Source: Cryptomeria japonica (taxonomy: Eukaryota; Streptophyta; Pinopsida; Cupressales; Cupressaceae). Taken from it: 62,000 nt of DNA. The notes below the pieces were generated by a model. That model saw only the letters and a program-made list of their open reading frames with translations. It was not told where the DNA came from and did not search any database. Below are positions 12,501 to 24,500 of this stretch, piece by piece. A program made the translations under genes and the position numbers. Numbering within the stretch: the first letter of the stretch is position 1; each line of letters begins with the position of its first letter. Location: the NCBI RefSeq assembly GCF_030272615.1, contig NC_081415.1, positions 422,745,757 through 422,807,756 of the forward strand, given 5' to 3'.

Positions 12501-15500
12501 ATACACCAAATCCAAAGACAATGCAGCCCCAATGTGATAAATGGAAGAAATCTTGAGCTTCCTCCTTGCTACTTTTTCTTCAATGCACCCTTGTTTTTCT
12601 TCACAACTCACTTTACTCCTATTTTTGCGAGTGAATGAAATGAAGTTCACTTTTAGAGGCTAAGGATAAATAACAAAAAAAAAAGAAGTTCAAAAAACTT
12701 TTTAAAATGTTTTTTTTGTCATTTTGTTTAACCTAGCCGGCGGCCGAGTTTTAGGCACGGGACTCGCCGAGTTTGCCTCTTGGACTCGGTCGAGTCCGAG
12801 TCCGAGCTCTGTAGACTCGGGAGGCATGACTCGGACCCGGACTCACCGAGTTTGGGCGAGTCCGGGCGATTCTCGTTTCTCTGGTCTCCTTAGAGACTCA
12901 GTAAGGTTCCTCTCTCTGCCATTAAAGAGATTACCATTCCTATATTTCCAAATAAGCCATAATATTTCAACAGAAAGAACAAACCAAAAGATGTTAGTAT
13001 GTTTCTTTAAGCTTTGGATATGACTAGTCACAACTTCTAGGATATCAATATTATTACCAATACAAAGGCCAAATATTTTCCATGTTTCTTTGGAAAACAA
13101 GCAGTCAAAAAATATACGCTTAACAGATTCAGGGACCCTGCAACAAGAGCAAGTACTGGCTTCACCATTGAATTTTTGAATAGGAAGCTTATGGAGGATA
13201 AATTGCCAATTTAAATATCTCTTCTTGGGTTCAACCAACCTGCACCAGAGAGTTTCAAAGGTCTTTTGCCAAAGAGCAACATCAAGGCTTAGATTCCAGC
13301 AAGGATTGACATGGGAGAGAATGGCTTCATCGTCAACAAGGAAACAGTAGATGGCCTTGGCTTTGGTTCTAGGCAAAGGGGACCCATCTGGTCCATTTAA
13401 ATAGGCAATATCTAGAATTGTCAACAGAGCAAGGTTTGGGAAGACCGAGAGGCGAAGAGGCTTCTCTTAACATGGTTTAGGTTTTTCTTTGGGAGGAGGT
13501 CACACTGTATTCCATCATTATATCATTCCAACTCAAGAGATGACTGTTTCCAATAATATCAGATAGTTTCTCCGAACCTTTCCCTTCCCAAATCTTAGCA
13601 GAGCAGCCCTAAACTAAATCCAGAGGCTTACCATTATATTTCAAGTTCCACCATAGAGAGCGTTCACCACAAATTTCCCCATTCTCCCAAACAAAGCCAT
13701 TATGTGAGATATAACTTCTTATCACCTCCCAAGCTTTCCAAATTGATTTGAAAACAGGGGATCCATAGGGTCTAACCTCAAAGTCTCCAGCAATGATGTC
13801 ACATAAAGCCAAACCTCTCCAAGTAGGGCTTCTTTTAGGAGCAAACTTATTGATATTGTGTCTAATCAGGATTTTCCTAGGTTCCTCTCCCTGCAAAGCT
13901 CTAAAAATCCATTTAGCTGCAAGGGAGGTTTCTTGCCATCTTAGATCCTTGAGACCTAGACCGCCTTTGTGTTTACTCATAGCGCACCAGTGCCAACTCA
14001 CACCATGTCTTTTCTTACCTCCTTTACCACTTGACCAAAGGAACTCCTTGATTATCTTTTGAATATGACAAAATTGATAATCATTGAAAAGCCAAGCTGA
14101 AGTATAACAAATGCTATAAGAGAGAATTTTCTGACAAACTTGCACCCTCCCGACCAGAGAAAGAAAATGCTTATTCCATTTCCTAAGCTTCTTGTCAATT
14201 TTTCTTTTAATCCATTCCCACATAGCTTTCAGGTTTGGTTCAATAGCGAAAGGAATGCCAAGGTATCTAACCAAATGATTAGGTCCATCCCACACTAGGG
14301 AATATCTACCGCACCAAACGACGGGTTGCATCTTCCAACCAAATTGAATAGATTTGGGAAGTGAGATTTTACTCCCAGAAGCTTCACAAAAAATGTCAAG
14401 TTTAGTCATTAATGCATCTATGTTGTCTTCTTCCAATCTAGCAAGGATGGCGGTATCATCAACAAACTGAATGTTAGATAAATCTTCCCCATTAGGTAAG
14501 GTGATTCTCCTCACCTTGGGGGAGCCAGTAGAGTCTCTCAATAGGTAATATAAGGCATCAGTAGCAATTACAAATATGGCTGGTGCTAAGGGCACCCTTG
14601 TCTAATAGACCTAGATAAGTCCAAGCTGTTTGACTTAATACCATTAATCTCTACACAAGCTTAGCATCTTTGATTAATATATTTACCATTCTGTAAAAGT
14701 GTCTAGGGAACCCTATGCTTTCCAACATCATATTAACAAAGCTCCATTCTATCCTATCATAAGCCTTCTCAAAGTCTAGTAGTAGTAGAGCAGTATCCTG
14801 TCCTGATTCTCTGTCCTGATTATCTGGCCTAATACATGGCTTCCCAACACGTAATAAGATTTTCAAGTATATATCTCCCTTTGACAAAACTAGTCCGTGT
14901 AGGGCTGAATCACCTTGGGCAGGATGCTTTTCAACCTTCGTGCAAGAATCTTGGCTAAAATTTTATATGACACATTAAGCAAAGTAATAGGTCTCCAGTT
15001 CTTAATTAATGTTCTATCCCCATCCTTAGGTATCAGCTTGATCAATTCTGTATTGATATTCTCCCCTAAAGAACCCATATCCACAGCCTCCTGATACACC
15101 TGCAGCAGATCCTCTCCTACCCAATCAATCCACCCCTTATATAATTCAACCGGGAGACCATCAGGTCCTAGTGCTTTCCCATTGCTGAGGGAATAAATGG
15201 CATCCTTAATTTCTTCCAGCGATAGAACTTGATTCAATTTCTTAGCATCTTCCATGTTCACCTTCCTAGGGATGATGTTCCTCAAGTGCTCTCTAGCCCT
15301 TGCCTTGTTCAAGGCATTATCTTCTGAAGAGAATAGCTTCTGGTAAAATTGAGCAAAAGACCTTAGAATACCTGCTTGATCTGAGATAATATTACCATCC
15401 TCCTATATATTGTCAATTTTAACCCTAGCTTCTTTAGATTTCAGCAGTTGAAAGAAGAATCTGGAACCTTTATCTCCATTTTCTAGCCAGGTTACCTATG

Positions 15501-18500
15501 CTCTCGTTTTGGTTCCCTGGATCCTCACATTTTGAATCCCCCTTAGTGAATTCTTGGCTTGGCACATAATGTCTAGAGCCTCAGAATTTGAAGGATTGGT
15601 CTGTAAAATCTCTTCTGCATGGTGAAACCTTAGATAGGCCACGGTTTCCTCTTTCCTTGAATCCTTGGCGAATTGTTTACCAATGGTCTGAAAGAGGGCC
15701 CTCCAGCTCTGCACCTTCTGGGTCCAACCCTTGATGGGGCTGTCATGTTTGACAATTAAATTATTAAACTGCATGATGATAAGAACTGCCTGCATTACAT
15801 CTTCTCTCCCCAGAAGGCTACTGTTAAGGGCAAAGGCATTCCTTTTAACATCTCTTCTTGTGGCCAACTTATTATGGGAGATAACAGCCTGGAATGGGGT
15901 GATGATCCGAAAGGGTGTATGAAGTAACCTTAAACTTAAGTCCCTCACCGTCCTTGCAAATATTGAAGAAATCTTTATTAAAATAAAATCTGTCTAACCT
16001 GGAGTATATTCTTTTACTTCGCTTCTGAGTATTGCACCATGTAAACCAAATACCTTTATACTCTTTTTTACAGCCTGCCAAAGGATCAATGAGATTGAGC
16101 TTACTAATCATTCTGGTCCAAAAGAACTTTTTCTCCCCCTTTCAATCAAATCTACTTTCCCCCCGCTTTATCCGTAGGGTTTTCTATCATGTTGAAACCC
16201 CCCCCAAAAATCCAGGGGATATTTTTCAAATCAAACATCCACTTCCATAAGTCAATCCTGCATTTATACTCATTGGGAGCATAAACTGAGCACACCCCAT
16301 ACTCCATATCTTCATACTTCAAAATGACCCAAACCAACCTGTTACATGGCGAACAACCCCACCTCAAAACATGATTAGTCCATTTCTCATAGAGCAGGAT
16401 AGCTGCTCCACCTCTACCTCTAGTATGCTTAGTGGTAAAGTACCTAGCATCTCTCCATATGCATTTCAGATTAATGTCCAACCAAAAATCTACTGCTTTT
16501 AGTTCTTGCAACAAAAGAATGTCCATGTTCTTGTAAAGCTTTAGAAACCTCTTAACAACATATTTCCTATTATTAGGGGTTTCCAAACCCCTTACATTCC
16601 ATGATGTAATATTCAATTCCATAGGGTTTCTTATGGGGAGGTTTCCATAGGTGCCCGAAAACTAGCATAGCATTTGGGAAGTTCATCCTTGGATATACTC
16701 CCCCCTTTAGAGCTATTGGAGGATCCAGTTGGTCTACCCCTCTTCTTTTTGAAAACAAACTCCTGATCAGCACCTAAGGGGGGAGAGCTGGCCATCTTTT
16801 TGGCCTTATATATTTTCTAGAACCCTTTCTGCATTTAGCCATCTTATCCCCGAACTTCTTCATAGCTTCCTCCATTAGGCCATCTTTAGATTGACCCTTA
16901 TACGGAACAACGGCCCAAGAAACACTTTTGTCACTTATCTTATCTTTCATCTCCATAGCCTCAGTCTCCATATTTATCAAAGGGTCACTACCAGGCATAG
17001 GGGCATCAGACTTGTATATCTCATCCTCACCACTGGTGGATTTGCTGCCAAATCTGAAAGGGTGGGTAGGAGAAAAACCAGCAGGAAGATGCTTTTCAAG
17101 CAAGCTATCAAAGAAACTCTGCATTTTGTGACCAGCGGAAGATTCCATATCCGAGCCTTTAGAGTGTTTGCCATCCTTACTAGGAGGGGGCGATATGGAG
17201 CACCGTTCAGTCCCCGCCCCACCAGACTTAGACATCATCCCATCAGAATTGGGGATAGGATGATCAAGGGAGCTGCCTCTGTCACGAGAAGTGACCTTCA
17301 ATGTGGGAGGAGCAACTTCGTCAATTCTACCTTCCTCATTCTTAGACTTCCAACCAAAATCCAGGATGCCTTGCACCCTATGGCGAGTTTCATTCAATTT
17401 TTAAAATTTTTCCAAAATAATTTGCTGCGCATTGAGTTTTTTAATAGCTTGGGGGGGGGGGAAGGGGGGTAAGCAGTTTTAGAAACATCACGAGGGTCGC
17501 AGCAGGGTTAGGTTTAGGATTAGTTACAGGGTTAGCAATTTTGTTGAGTTTCTTAATGAGAGGGCAATTTTTCCTGAGATGTCCCTCTCTTCTACAGAGG
17601 AAGCACGCATTTAGGGCCCCCAAATATTTAATGGGGCAGACAACAGTTTCACTAATTAATTCAATGTTAATACTGTCAGGGAGATCCTTTTCAGGTTGTA
17701 AAGCCACAAGCAGTCACGCCTTCATATGCGGAAGAAGAGATGTAGTTTCATCCATACGCAATACCTTCCCCACAGGTTCAACCAAATCAGGAACAACATT
17801 CTATAAATATGGGGGAAATGTTCTTAATAGTTAACCCATCTAGGGTTTGAGAGAACCAAGATTTCTTCATCATTAATCTCAGGGTCCCAAGAAATGGCCC
17901 TAAAGCGCCCAGACCCTATAGTCTAGTACTGCCGTTGTATAACCTCCCTCTGGTTATTAGGGTTGTTAAAAAAGATCAGAAATAGATCCTTTTGCACCAT
18001 CCTACAGAAGGAAAAAGAAAAACCTAGTTTTTTGCCCCCGACATTACGCAACCAGGTATTAAGATAATTCCTAGAAGGCAACTTGTTCAAGTTCAAAGTT
18101 GTGAGAAAAATAGCCATGTTCCTAAGTCTATTCTTTTCTAATAAAATAACATTAGCCATTTGCAAATTAGGAAAAATAACCAGTGAGGAGGCAGAGGGAA
18201 TCTTACCTCCTCTTCCTCCGCTATCTCCATCGTCCAACTGTTCATCTCTCGATAGGAACTTCACACCTTCCGGTAGAACCTCCGTCTCTGCAACAGCCTG
18301 CTTGAAAGTTTTTTCGTTTTGCCTCTTGTTGAAATCTTCAAAGCATTGTGTTCAATACCAGGTGATTTGGACTCCATAAAGCGGTGAAATTAAATGCCTG
18401 CATTTATGTCCCTCACGCCAACAGGTCCAGCCATCCCCTGGCTTGCACGAGGCAAGGCAAGCCTCACACGAGCGGCTGGTCTTAGAAGTATAGAGCCCTA

Positions 18501-21500
18501 GCAGATTCCTCGGATGTGTTGCAGACATGCTTCTCTATATTTTCATTCAATGCATTTATAAATATATAGGATGAATACTATAACAACTTCACTAACTTCT
18601 TATTTGAAATCTAGATGGGTTGTTCAACCACCTTGATTATCTCCCTCCTATTTTCACTACCAAATCTCTACATGAGTTGTTAACACAACTTACACAATAT
18701 TACCCTATCACAATAGTATACTATTAAGTTGTTTCTCAACATCTTAATATTAACGTATGCAACTTTATTATATAACACATTAAGAAAAACAACTTAAACA
18801 CCCATGTGAACACTAACAAATACCAACAGTTATGACCTTCACAACATTTGAGATAATGGAGCAAATATATCTGCAAAGAATGATAATTATTTAGTAAATT
18901 TACAAATTAGAAACCTATAAACAAAATTAGAAATTTAATACTAAAATCCGCAATGTATTAGTTAATAATAAAATCAGAAATTTAATACTAAAATCAGCAA
19001 TTCATTAAACTTAAAAAAACAAAAAAACTCTTACCTCATTGTGGACTACAGTCATCATTGATATGGCATCCTTTAAAATCTGAAATTGGAAGCTTGCATC
19101 CTTCCTCTTCCTCGAACATTCAATAGCTCTAAGAAAATAAGAGTCTGTTGCACATGTGACAATGACATTGATGAGTGGCCGATGTCTAATATTGGTTCAC
19201 CCGTCCATAATGATAGAGCAACCATTCCTTATCCAAACTTGTCTCAACTCCTCCATCACTATACTCACCTTGGGATACTCCTTTGCAAGGAGGGAGGTGT
19301 GTAGCTTATTATCTCCAAGGGGAACATATGAACAACCAACAACAAATGCATCTTTGAACATTTTCTTAAAATATGGAGTGTACCACATGGAATGGTATGG
19401 CATTAGCATAGAAAAATTTGGCAACAGAACTATCGGCCACATCTCATGATTGCATATCAAACATGCCTGCAATGCTGGTGGACCTCTTGGACTCTCAAGC
19501 TCCATAGTAATAATAGCACTAGACAATGATGCACTAGGTTGCAAAGACTCCATTATATAAATGCTTTACCACAAACTAGAAGTGAGGAGTTGTCTCATGC
19601 TATTGCAACAAAAAGGGTATAAGGGCCCCCAGAACCTTTTTTTTTAATTAATTTTTGTGTTTTTTTAAATGAAACAAAAATATTGCTGAGCCATAGGGGA
19701 TGGCTAGCCGTCCTAGGGACGGTTGTGAAATGTCAAGGCATCCTCTATCTGTCCTAGGGATGGCTAGCTGCCCCTTGGTGTTTCCCTCTTTTTCCTAGGT
19801 GGCCCCGACACGTTTACTAATTTTGGCAAATTTTGGGGACGGTGGGGGGACATTTTAGACCAGTCCCCACATCCCAGGATGTTGAAAACTAAATCAGAAA
19901 TACTGAGAGAGGGGGGGGGGGGTTGTGAATTAGTATTTCAAAACCTCTAGACTCAATTAACAGAACTGTATCAAAGCACAATGAGAACACAATTTTTATC
20001 TCGTGGAAAACCCTCATGGGTAAAAAACCACAGCAAAAATAAACTCTATTAAAAAGAAATGGGCTCCAACCCAGAATTACAAAAAGAGCACCAACTCAAG
20101 ACTCCTGAGGCTCCAACCTCAATCTAAGAATCAACACAACAAATTTCAGATTTTGAAGAGATTACAAAAGTTATAACACTGGTTTATACTAAAATATATA
20201 AAATGCTTATGACTTAGGCATGTTCGTCAACCCCTTTTTCTTGTAAAAAGAAAACTGCACAGACTATGAAATATACAATATTCTGCTTTTAGAACCACAT
20301 CTGCACACACACACTGAACACACCACCTCACTGTAGACACAGTCCCTTTGTAAAAGTATAAGCAATTTTCAATTTGAAAACAAGTTATATATAAAATACA
20401 ATATAGTGTATTTATTTCTTTTATTCACAATGTAATATGTCTGATTGTTTTTTCCTGCAGATGGAGAGAGAACATTAATTGATTCCGATGTCCTTCTCCA
20501 AGCAAATGAATCGGGTTATATAAGATAATGGGGAAGACCAAGAGTTGCCTTGGTCGGTTATGTCCTTTGGACATAACCGATCAAGATAACCCTTGATCGC
20601 ATCCTATCATTACCCAACCGACATGATGCTAATTAACCCGATATAAATCGGTGCCTTTACGTGATTCATGTTAACCGATTGTTATCGGTGTAAATGCATA
20701 ACCCGATAATATGTATCGGTAACTAAGGCATCCTTAACCGATTCCCAATCGGTGGCAGTTAAACAAGCCCGATATATTAATTGGTGCATTACTAATCACA
20801 TCCGATAATATATCGGTGGCATCTTTATTAAGTGCAAATAGATAGTTATGAAGGAGTTCGATAGATCATGATATATCAATATATATTAATATACATATGA
20901 AGTAATTATTATTACTTCATATATATATTCATACATCTTCAAGATTGAACATATATATATATCTGCATTAATGCTATCTGATGAAAAGGGGTTTGTATCA
21001 GTTTTATCTGACCGATGCTATTTGTATCAACACTCCCTCTTAGCTAGGGAAGATAAAGTCATAATGTCTAGCATCTTATTTCTCATGATGGTCAGGATTC
21101 CTTATGGAGTCTTATAATCTCACTCTTCATAGGATCATATGAAGTATCACCTAAACACGTGATACAAGAGGTTCATCATTTTGAGATGACATGATATCAC
21201 CTAACCACGTGATATCAGTATTGCCTAAACATGCAATACTTAGGATAAACATATGAAAATAGTTAAATCTTCAACTTATCCAAGTTGTGGTAAGTGCACT
21301 AACATTTCATTCAAATGTTATACCACAACACAATCGTGGCACATCCATGACATACCAAAGATCCAACATGATAACTGGTTTGAACATTATAAGATCGTCA
21401 CCTTACAATGTCTACATACAAGTGTTCATTATCTGAGAGATCGTCACCTCTTGGATATGAACATAGGGGGTTAAACCCATAAAAGTCCTATCATGACAAA

Positions 21501-24500
21501 GAAGTTTACACATTAAACATCTTATTGATATGCAAGTATAGATTACAACAAATTACCTTTCTATCATACCTAAACCTTTTCTGAAGTGATCAACGTTCAC
21601 TCTGGAAAGTGGTTTGGTCAAAATATCTGCAGTTTGATCTCCTGTACTAACATATTCCAATTTGATCACATTTTTGTCTACCATGTCTCGCACATAATGG
21701 TATGGAATCTCAATATGCTTGGATCTGTCATGAAATACTGGGTTTATAGAAAGCTTTATGCAGCTCTGGTTGTCACAATGGATGACAGTGGGTTTCATGG
21801 GTTCACCAAATAATCCCACAAGCAACTTCCTAAGCCATACTGCCTCTCGAACAACCATAGAAGCTGCAATGTACTCGACCTCGATGGAACTTTGAGCTAC
21901 AGAAGACTGTTTTCTGCTGATCCAAGATATCATGGCTGAACCTAAACTGAAGCAACACCCTGAAGTGCTTTTCCTGTCAGTCACACTCCCAGCCCAATCT
22001 GAGTCTGTAAATCCGTGTAGGTCTAGATCAACTTTCTCATATTTGAGACCAAGGTTTAGAGTACCTTGTAAGTATCTCATAATGTGTTTCACTGCAATCA
22101 AGTGGATTTCCTTAGGCTCACACATAAACTGACTTAAGGCATTGACCGCATAACAGATATCTGGCCTTGTATTCACTAGCTACATCAGGGACCCAATCAT
22201 CTGTCTGTATAGAGTAGGATCAGTGAATTGTGACTTTGCTGCTGCTTCCTTAAGTTTATGTAAATTTGTTTCCATGGGAGAGGTCATAGGTCTGCAGTTA
22301 TGCATTCTGAATCTCTTCAAAATGTCCAAGGTGTACTTTCCTTGGTTTAGTATAATGTTTTCAGAAGTTTGCCATATTTCCAAACCTAGGAAGTAATGAA
22401 GGAGTCCCAAGTCCTTCATATCAAATTCTTTAGATAAATCTTTCTTGCATTGATCTATGAGGTGATCTTCTCCTGTGATTAGTAAGTCATCAACATATAG
22501 AATCAATATTAACATATCACCTTTATTTTGTTTGTAGTAGAGATTTGGATCTGCATCATTTTTAGAGAAGCCTAGTTTAGAGAGATAGGTGTCAATTCTT
22601 TCATACCAGGCCCTGGGAGCTTGTTTAAGCCCATAGAGAGCTTTCTTGAGTCTGCACACATGAGACTCTGCACCCTGAATTTCAAATCCTTCAGGTTGCT
22701 CTAGGTAGACTTCTTCTGAGATCTCACCATTAAGAAATGCTGTCTTAACATCCATCTGGTGCACCTTCCACCCTTTTGCTGCTGCAATGACTAGTACTGT
22801 TCTTACTGAAGTATATCTGGCTACAGGTGCAAAGGTTTTTTCATAATCTATCCCTTCCCTTTGAGAGAACCCTCTAGCTACAAATCTGGCCTTGTGCTTT
22901 TCAATACTGCCATCTGCAGCATGTTTGATTTTAAAAAGCCATTTAGATGAAACAACAGATTTCTTAGTAGGCCTAGGAATGATCTCCCAAACATCATTCT
23001 TCATAATGGACTGATACTCTTCAGACATGGCATCCTTCCATACTTGATGTTTAAGTGTATCTAATACATTGTTTGGTTCAGCTTTAGAGAGATCATTCAT
23101 AAGAGCAACATAGCTAGTGAATTTATTAGGTCTTTTGCTTTCCCTGAAGGTTCCTGAAGGAGCAGCAAACTTCTGAGCTTCTGCTACAGTCTTGGTGGCC
23201 CATAGTGGTCTTTTCTTGAGGTTTTCTCTAGGTGGGTTTGGAGTTTCACCTATAGTTTCCTCAAGATTCTCCCTTTGAAGCTCAGGAGTAGGATCTTCTT
23301 CTATGTTAGGAGTGGGGATATAGATTTCAGACTCTATTGTATTTAGGGCTCTTTTGAAGGCTAAATCTTCTTCAAAGATTACATCCCTACTATGTTCAAT
23401 ATTTCTCTGACCATGTATATATATTCTATAGGCCTTGGATGTTTCACTATATCCTACAAGTATTCCCCTTTTTCCAGAAGGTTCTAGTTTTAGTCTTTTC
23501 TCTTTAGGTACATGTATATAGACAGGACACCCAAATATCCTAAGGTGGCTGATATCTGGCTTTAGTTTGGTAAATACATCCTCAGGAGTTTTATTTTCAA
23601 GATGTGAGTGAGAACATATGTTTTGTATATACACAACAGTGTTAGTTGCTTCTGCCCAAAGATTGATATTTAGATTCTGATCAAGAATCATGGCTTTGGT
23701 AGCTTCTACAATTGTCCTATTTTTCCTCTCAACTACCCCATTTTGTTGAGGATTATAAGGTATTGTTAGCTCCCTCTTAATCTCTGAGTTTTTACAAAAA
23801 TCTTTAAATAATTCTGATGTGTATTCCCCCCCATTATCAGTCCTTAGGATTTTAATTTTATTTCTTGAGTAGTTCTCTGTTAGTGATTTAAACTCTTTAA
23901 ACCTACTAAGGATTTCTTCTGATTCTTTACACTTCAGAAAATAGATCCAAGTTTTCCTAGAGTAGTCATCAACAAATATTACATAATACAAACATCCTCC
24001 TAGAGAGGGTACAAACATGGGTCCACATACATCAAAATGAACTAACTCTAAAACTTTGCTTGTCTTCCTAGTACTATTATGGAAGGCACCCTTGATATTT
24101 TTACCTAGGGCACATCCCTTGCATGCCTCTGAATGATATTGCTGCAACTTAGGTAAACCTGTGACAAGGTTTCCCATAGATGATAAAGCTCTATAATTCA
24201 GGTGGCCTAGTCTTCTATGCCAGACTTCATTTGCATTTGTTGCTTCACGAATTAGGGCTAGGTTGGGCTCTGTGCATAGCTCATACAGATAGCCTTGTCT
24301 TTGACCAATGACTTTAGCTTTCTTGATGGAAGAATTTCTTGGCCAAGCCAACACCTTGTTCTCCATGAAGGTTACTCTGTATCCGTTATCTTCTAGGGCT
24401 GATATGGAGACTAGATTTCTCTTGATGCTGGGGACATATAGTACTCCTTCGAGTTGCAATGATATGCCTGTCTTCAGTTTGATGGTGCAGGAACCAATTC

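Larger units (their letters stand above)
8922..12883 (-). mobile_element. hAT-1 transposon inserted in the LINE
   Basis: A 3962-bp DNA transposon of the hAT superfamily. The ends read CAAAGAAATGCGATTCGG on the left and, in reverse complement, CAGAGAAACGAGAATCG on the right, imperfect terminal inverted repeats. GACTCGG-type subterminal repeats cluster inside both ends (about 8935-9010 and 12735-12870). Flanking 8-bp duplications differ at one base. The transposase is encoded on the minus strand in several exons. The element lies inside LINE ORF2 and is therefore younger than the LINE. Confidence 0.9.
8333..18526 (-). mobile_element. L1-type LINE, antisense, interrupted by a hAT element
   Basis: A non-LTR retrotransposon on the minus strand, bounded by perfect 18-bp target-site duplications. 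Without the hAT insertion and its duplicated 8 bp it is about 6.2 kb, normal for a plant L1 element. Order on the minus strand: short 5' UTR (18526-18378), ORF1 (18377-16774) with a CCHC knuckle, ORF2 (16622-8528) with APE-type endonuclease, reverse transcriptase and a C-terminal zinc-finger-like region, then about 195 bp of 3' UTR ending AT-rich rather than in a clean poly(A). Both ORFs carry several frameshifts and stops, so it is dead. Its insertion split the LTR of the older Copia element. Confidence 0.88.
4804..18828 (-). mobile_element. Copia LTR retrotransposon remnant, split by a LINE
   Basis: This is a minus-strand LTR element lying antisense in the giant DCAF13 intron. The 5' LTR is on the right: it starts TGTTGGTATTTG at 18828 and ends at 8257, but is cut in two by the LINE at 8333-18526. 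Immediately inside it, at 8245-8256, is GCTCTGATACCA, the complement of a tRNA-Met type primer-binding site. The 3' LTR at the left (4804-5067) is truncated and is preceded internally by a C-run (5067-5074), the complement of a polypurine tract. Only gag fragments are recognisable (5578-6480); protease, integrase and reverse transcriptase are missing. It therefore depended on other elements or was deleted later. LTR divergence shows it is older than the Copia at 20-26 kb. Confidence 0.75.
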
